A stretch of 64,000 nt of DNA, from positions 1-64,000 of the forward strand of contig JADCEL010000017.1 in the NCBI GenBank assembly GCA_020250125.1. The letters run 5' to 3'. Positions 61,844 through 64,000 of the stretch are shown here, piece after piece; positions within the stretch are counted from its first letter, which is position 1, and each line of letters opens with the position of its first letter. The notes under the pieces were generated by a model that was given only the letters and a program-made list of their open reading frames with translations, ran no database searches and was not told where the DNA came from. Made by a program: the position numbers and the translations under genes. The stretch is from Rhodobacter sp. (GTDB taxonomy: Bacteria > Pseudomonadota > Alphaproteobacteria > Rhodobacterales > Rhodobacteraceae).

Positions 61844-64000
61844 TCAGGCCAGTTCGGCCAGGCGCGCCAGGGCGGCGCGCAGCTTGCCCGCCTCATCTTC
61901 GCCCTGTTCCAGCTTGTCGCGGGTCTCGTCCACCACCTCTTCCTTGGCCGAGGCCAGGAAGGCCGGGTTGGACAGCCGTCCGCGCAGGCCGGTCAGGTCT
62001 TTTTCCAGCTTTTCCAGCGTCTTGGCAAGGCGGGCCTTTTCTTCGGCAATGTCGATCACCCCGTCCAGCGGCAGGGCGAAGGTGCCGCCTTCGACCGCGA
62101 TGGTGATGGCCCCTTTCGGGGCTTTCGGCGCTTCGGTCAGCGTCTCGATCCGGGCCAGGCGGCGGATCAGCGCCTGGTTGCGCGCCCAGGCGGTGCGCCC
62201 GGCCTCGTCCAGCGCCAGGTGCAGCATGTCCAGCTTCAGACCCACCGGCACATGCATCTGCGCGCGGGCCGACCGGATGTCTTCGATCAGCGCGATCACC
62301 CAGGTCATTTCCCGCATCGCGGGCGCATCGACCAACTCCTCGCCATAGGCGGGCCAGTCGGCATGAACCAGCATCTTTGCGCGGCTGCCGGTGGTCTGCC
62401 ACAGCTCTTCGGTGATGAAGGGCATGATCGGATGCAGCAGGATCATGCACTGGTCCAGCACCCAGCCCATGGTCGCCCGCGTTTCCGCCGCCTGCGGGCC
62501 GTCAAACAGCGGCTTGGCGAATTCGACATACCAGTCGCAGACCTTGCCCCAGACAAAGGCATAAAGCGCGGTCGCCGCCTGATCAAAGCGGTACTCGGCC
62601 AGCGCCGCATCCACCTCAACCCGCACCCGCGCGGCCTCGCCGATGATCCAGCGGTTGGCGGTGGCGGTGGCGGCGGGGGGCGTGGCAGAGGTGACATGCC
62701 CGTCCCAGACGCCGTTCATCTCGGCAAAGCGGCAGGCATTCCACAGCTTGGTGCCGAAATTGCGATAGCCGGCAATGCGCTGGGTATCGAGTTTCAGCAC
62801 CCCGCCGAGGCTGGCCATCGCCGCATTGGCAAAGCGCAGCGCGTCGGCCCCGTATTGGTCGATGATCTCCAGCGGGTCGATGACATTGCCCAGGGATTTG
62901 GACATCTTCTTGCCCCTGGCGTCGCGGACAAGGCCGTGCAGGTAGACGCTGCGGAAGGGGACGTCGTTCACCACGGCAAGCTGCATCATCATCATCCGGG
63001 CGACCCAGAAGAACAGGATGTCCTGCCCGGTGACGAGGACCGAGGTCGGGAAGTATTTCGCCAGTTCCGGGGTTTGTTCCGGCCAGCCAAGGGTGCCGAT
63101 GGGCCAGAGGCCGGAGGAGAACCAGGTGTCAAGCACGTCAGGGTCGCGCCAGACCGGGTAGGTCAGAAGCGTCGGGTCCTGGTTGACGGCATAGTTTGCC
63201 AGGGATGCGGCCAGTGCCTCGACTGCGGCGTGGCGATCCCTCACTTCAACGAGGCGCGCCGTGTTGAGCGGATGGGGAAGCGCCGCAAGATCGTCCCGGA
63301 ACTGTGCGGTAACGCTGGTAAAATCGGTGGCGCAATGGAAGCGGGCATCACGTTCGGCGTAACCGCCATCGCCAAGGACGCGGAGAATCTCAACCTCATC
63401 AAGGGCGTCGTCGCCTTCATCATCCGTGAAGCTTCCGGGATCAAGATCAAGGCCATACCACACCGGAATCTGATGCCCCCACCAAAGCTGGCGGGAGATA
63501 CACCAGGGCTCGATATTTTCCAGCCAGTGGTAATAGGTCTTCTCGCCGCTCGGCGGGATGATCCGGGTGTCGCCGTTGCGCACCGCGTCCAGCGCGGGGC
63601 CGACGATCTGCGCGGTATCGACAAACCACTGGTCGGTCAGCATCGGCTCGATCACCACCCTGGACCGGTCGCCAAAGGGCTGCATGATCGGCTTTGCCTC
63701 GACGTAAGGCACGCTGTCCAGGTGTTCCGCGCCGGTTTCCGTATCGACGGATTTCTTCAGGACCGTTACGGCCAGCCCTTCGGCGGTGATCTGATCCACC
63801 ACGCGCTTGCGCGCCTCATGCCGGTCCAGCCCGCGCAGGTCGTCGGGGACAAGGTTGATCGCGTCCACTTCCGCCTCGGTCAGGGTCTGTTGGCCCTGCG
63901 ACACGGCCATCGCGATGCGGGCCGCATCGGCATAGGGCGCGCCATCGCTGCGCATCTGCGCGCGGGTGTCCATCAGCCGGTAGCAGGGAATGCCATGCCG
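61844..64000 (-). CDS. valS: Valyl-tRNA synthetase (3' part, N terminus outside the window)
   Basis: The window holds the last 718 codons. The open frame continues past the right edge (the last nine codons read RHGIPCYRL), so the HIGH-motif part is missing. Present are [18 protein letters not shown], the editing-to-catalytic junction, the signature [13 protein letters not shown] and the C-terminal coiled-coil arm ([20 protein letters not shown]). It charges tRNA-Val in the cytoplasm and is essential. Sequence is normal apart from truncation by the window edge. Confidence 0.97.
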   Translation of the reverse strand, partial: RHGIPCYRLMDTRAQMRSDGAPYADAARIAMAVSQGQQTLTEAEVDAINLVPDDLRGLDRHEARKRVVDQITAEGLAVTVLKKSVDTETGAEHLDSVPYVEAKPIMQPFGDRSRVVIEPMLTDQWFVDTAQIVGPALDAVRNGDTRIIPPSGEKTYYHWLENIEPWCISRQLWWGHQIPVWYGLDLDPGSFTDDEGDDALDEVEILRVLGDGGYAERDARFHCATDFTSVTAQFRDDLAALPHPLNTARLVEVRDRHAAVEALAASLANYAVNQDPTLLTYPVWRDPDVLDTWFSSGLWPIGTLGWPEQTPELAKYFPTSVLVTGQDILFFWVARMMMMQLAVVNDVPFRSVYLHGLVRDARGKKMSKSLGNVIDPLEIIDQYGADALRFANAAMASLGGVLKLDTQRIAGYRNFGTKLWNACRFAEMNGVWDGHVTSATPPAATATANRWIIGEAARVRVEVDAALAEYRFDQAATALYAFVWGKVCDWYVEFAKPLFDGPQAAETRATMGWVLDQCMILLHPIMPFITEELWQTTGSRAKMLVHADWPAYGEELVDAPAMREMTWVIALIEDIRSARAQMHVPVGLKLDMLHLALDEAGRTAWARNQALIRRLARIETLTEAPKAPKGAITIAVEGGTFALPLDGVIDIAEEKARLAKTLEKLEKDLTGLRGRLSNPAFLASAKEEVVDETRDKLEQGEDEAGKLRAALARLAELA

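Overview
The window looks like chromosomal DNA of an alphaproteobacterium of the Rhodobacteraceae/Paracoccaceae (Rhodobacter, Paracoccus, Gemmobacter or Tabrizicola-like). The evidence is high GC, short operons with ATGA overlaps, ChpT of the CckA-CtrA relay, small proteins typical of the order (DUF3553, DUF6280, DUF2497), ornithine-lipid genes olsB/olsA, and pairs of the short GATTTTTCGCAGAAAAATC-type palindrome. There are no phage genes, CRISPR arrays or rRNA genes. One tRNA-Asn is present.

Layout. 1-300: fragment of an OLD-family ATPase gene. 729-8579: housekeeping block (obgE, proB, proA, chpT, a DUF3553 gene, olsB, olsA, a thiE-like gene, trmJ). 8585-9192: IS5-family remnant abutting the start of a truncated small gene. 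9233-16075 (minus strand): an acetoin-dehydrogenase-type 2-oxo acid dehydrogenase operon (E1 alpha, E1 beta, an unknown gene, a lipoyl/alpha-beta-hydrolase E2, a transketolase fragment, E3) followed by gph. 16367-17272: RpiR-type regulator, divergent from that operon. 17279-28605 (minus strand): a carbohydrate module with a Tat-exported binding protein, two permeases and an ATPase, FGGY kinase, class II aldolase, HAD phosphatase, ABM-fold protein, VOC protein, an aberrant metallo-beta-lactamase-fold protein and an LVIVD protein. 29435-42365: tRNA-Asn, MBL hydrolase, EnvZ-like kinase, a YnjBCD-type ABC transporter, CDP-alcohol phosphatidyltransferase, pcm-like methyltransferase, tolC, a DUF2497/PopZ-like gene, a DUF6280 gene, efp, and an accessory AAA ATPase. 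42460-44125: ygfZ and an IS66-type remnant.

44223-59408 is the most interesting part. A LacI-type regulator, a paired LacI-like operator and a second ABC importer sit with a HisD/HpsN-type alcohol dehydrogenase, four double-domain NTF2/SnoaL-like proteins, an SDR dehydrogenase, a double-cupin protein, a MetE-C-terminal-like (zinc methyl/alkyl transferase) protein, an alpha/beta hydrolase and an RraA-like protein. Nearly all are chained by 1-4 base overlaps. This looks like a complete uptake and degradation pathway for an unidentified small molecule. I do not recognise it as a characterised route.

59545-64000: a truncated class V aminotransferase, a DUF305 protein, a HisC-like aminotransferase and the 3' part of valS, which runs off the right edge.

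The two catabolic modules have the same plan: a binding-protein gene, then a hairpin, then permeases, ATPase and enzymes, with a dedicated regulator in or beside the cluster. Genes with several enzymes of unknown substrate are described by family only. Substrate proposals are inference.
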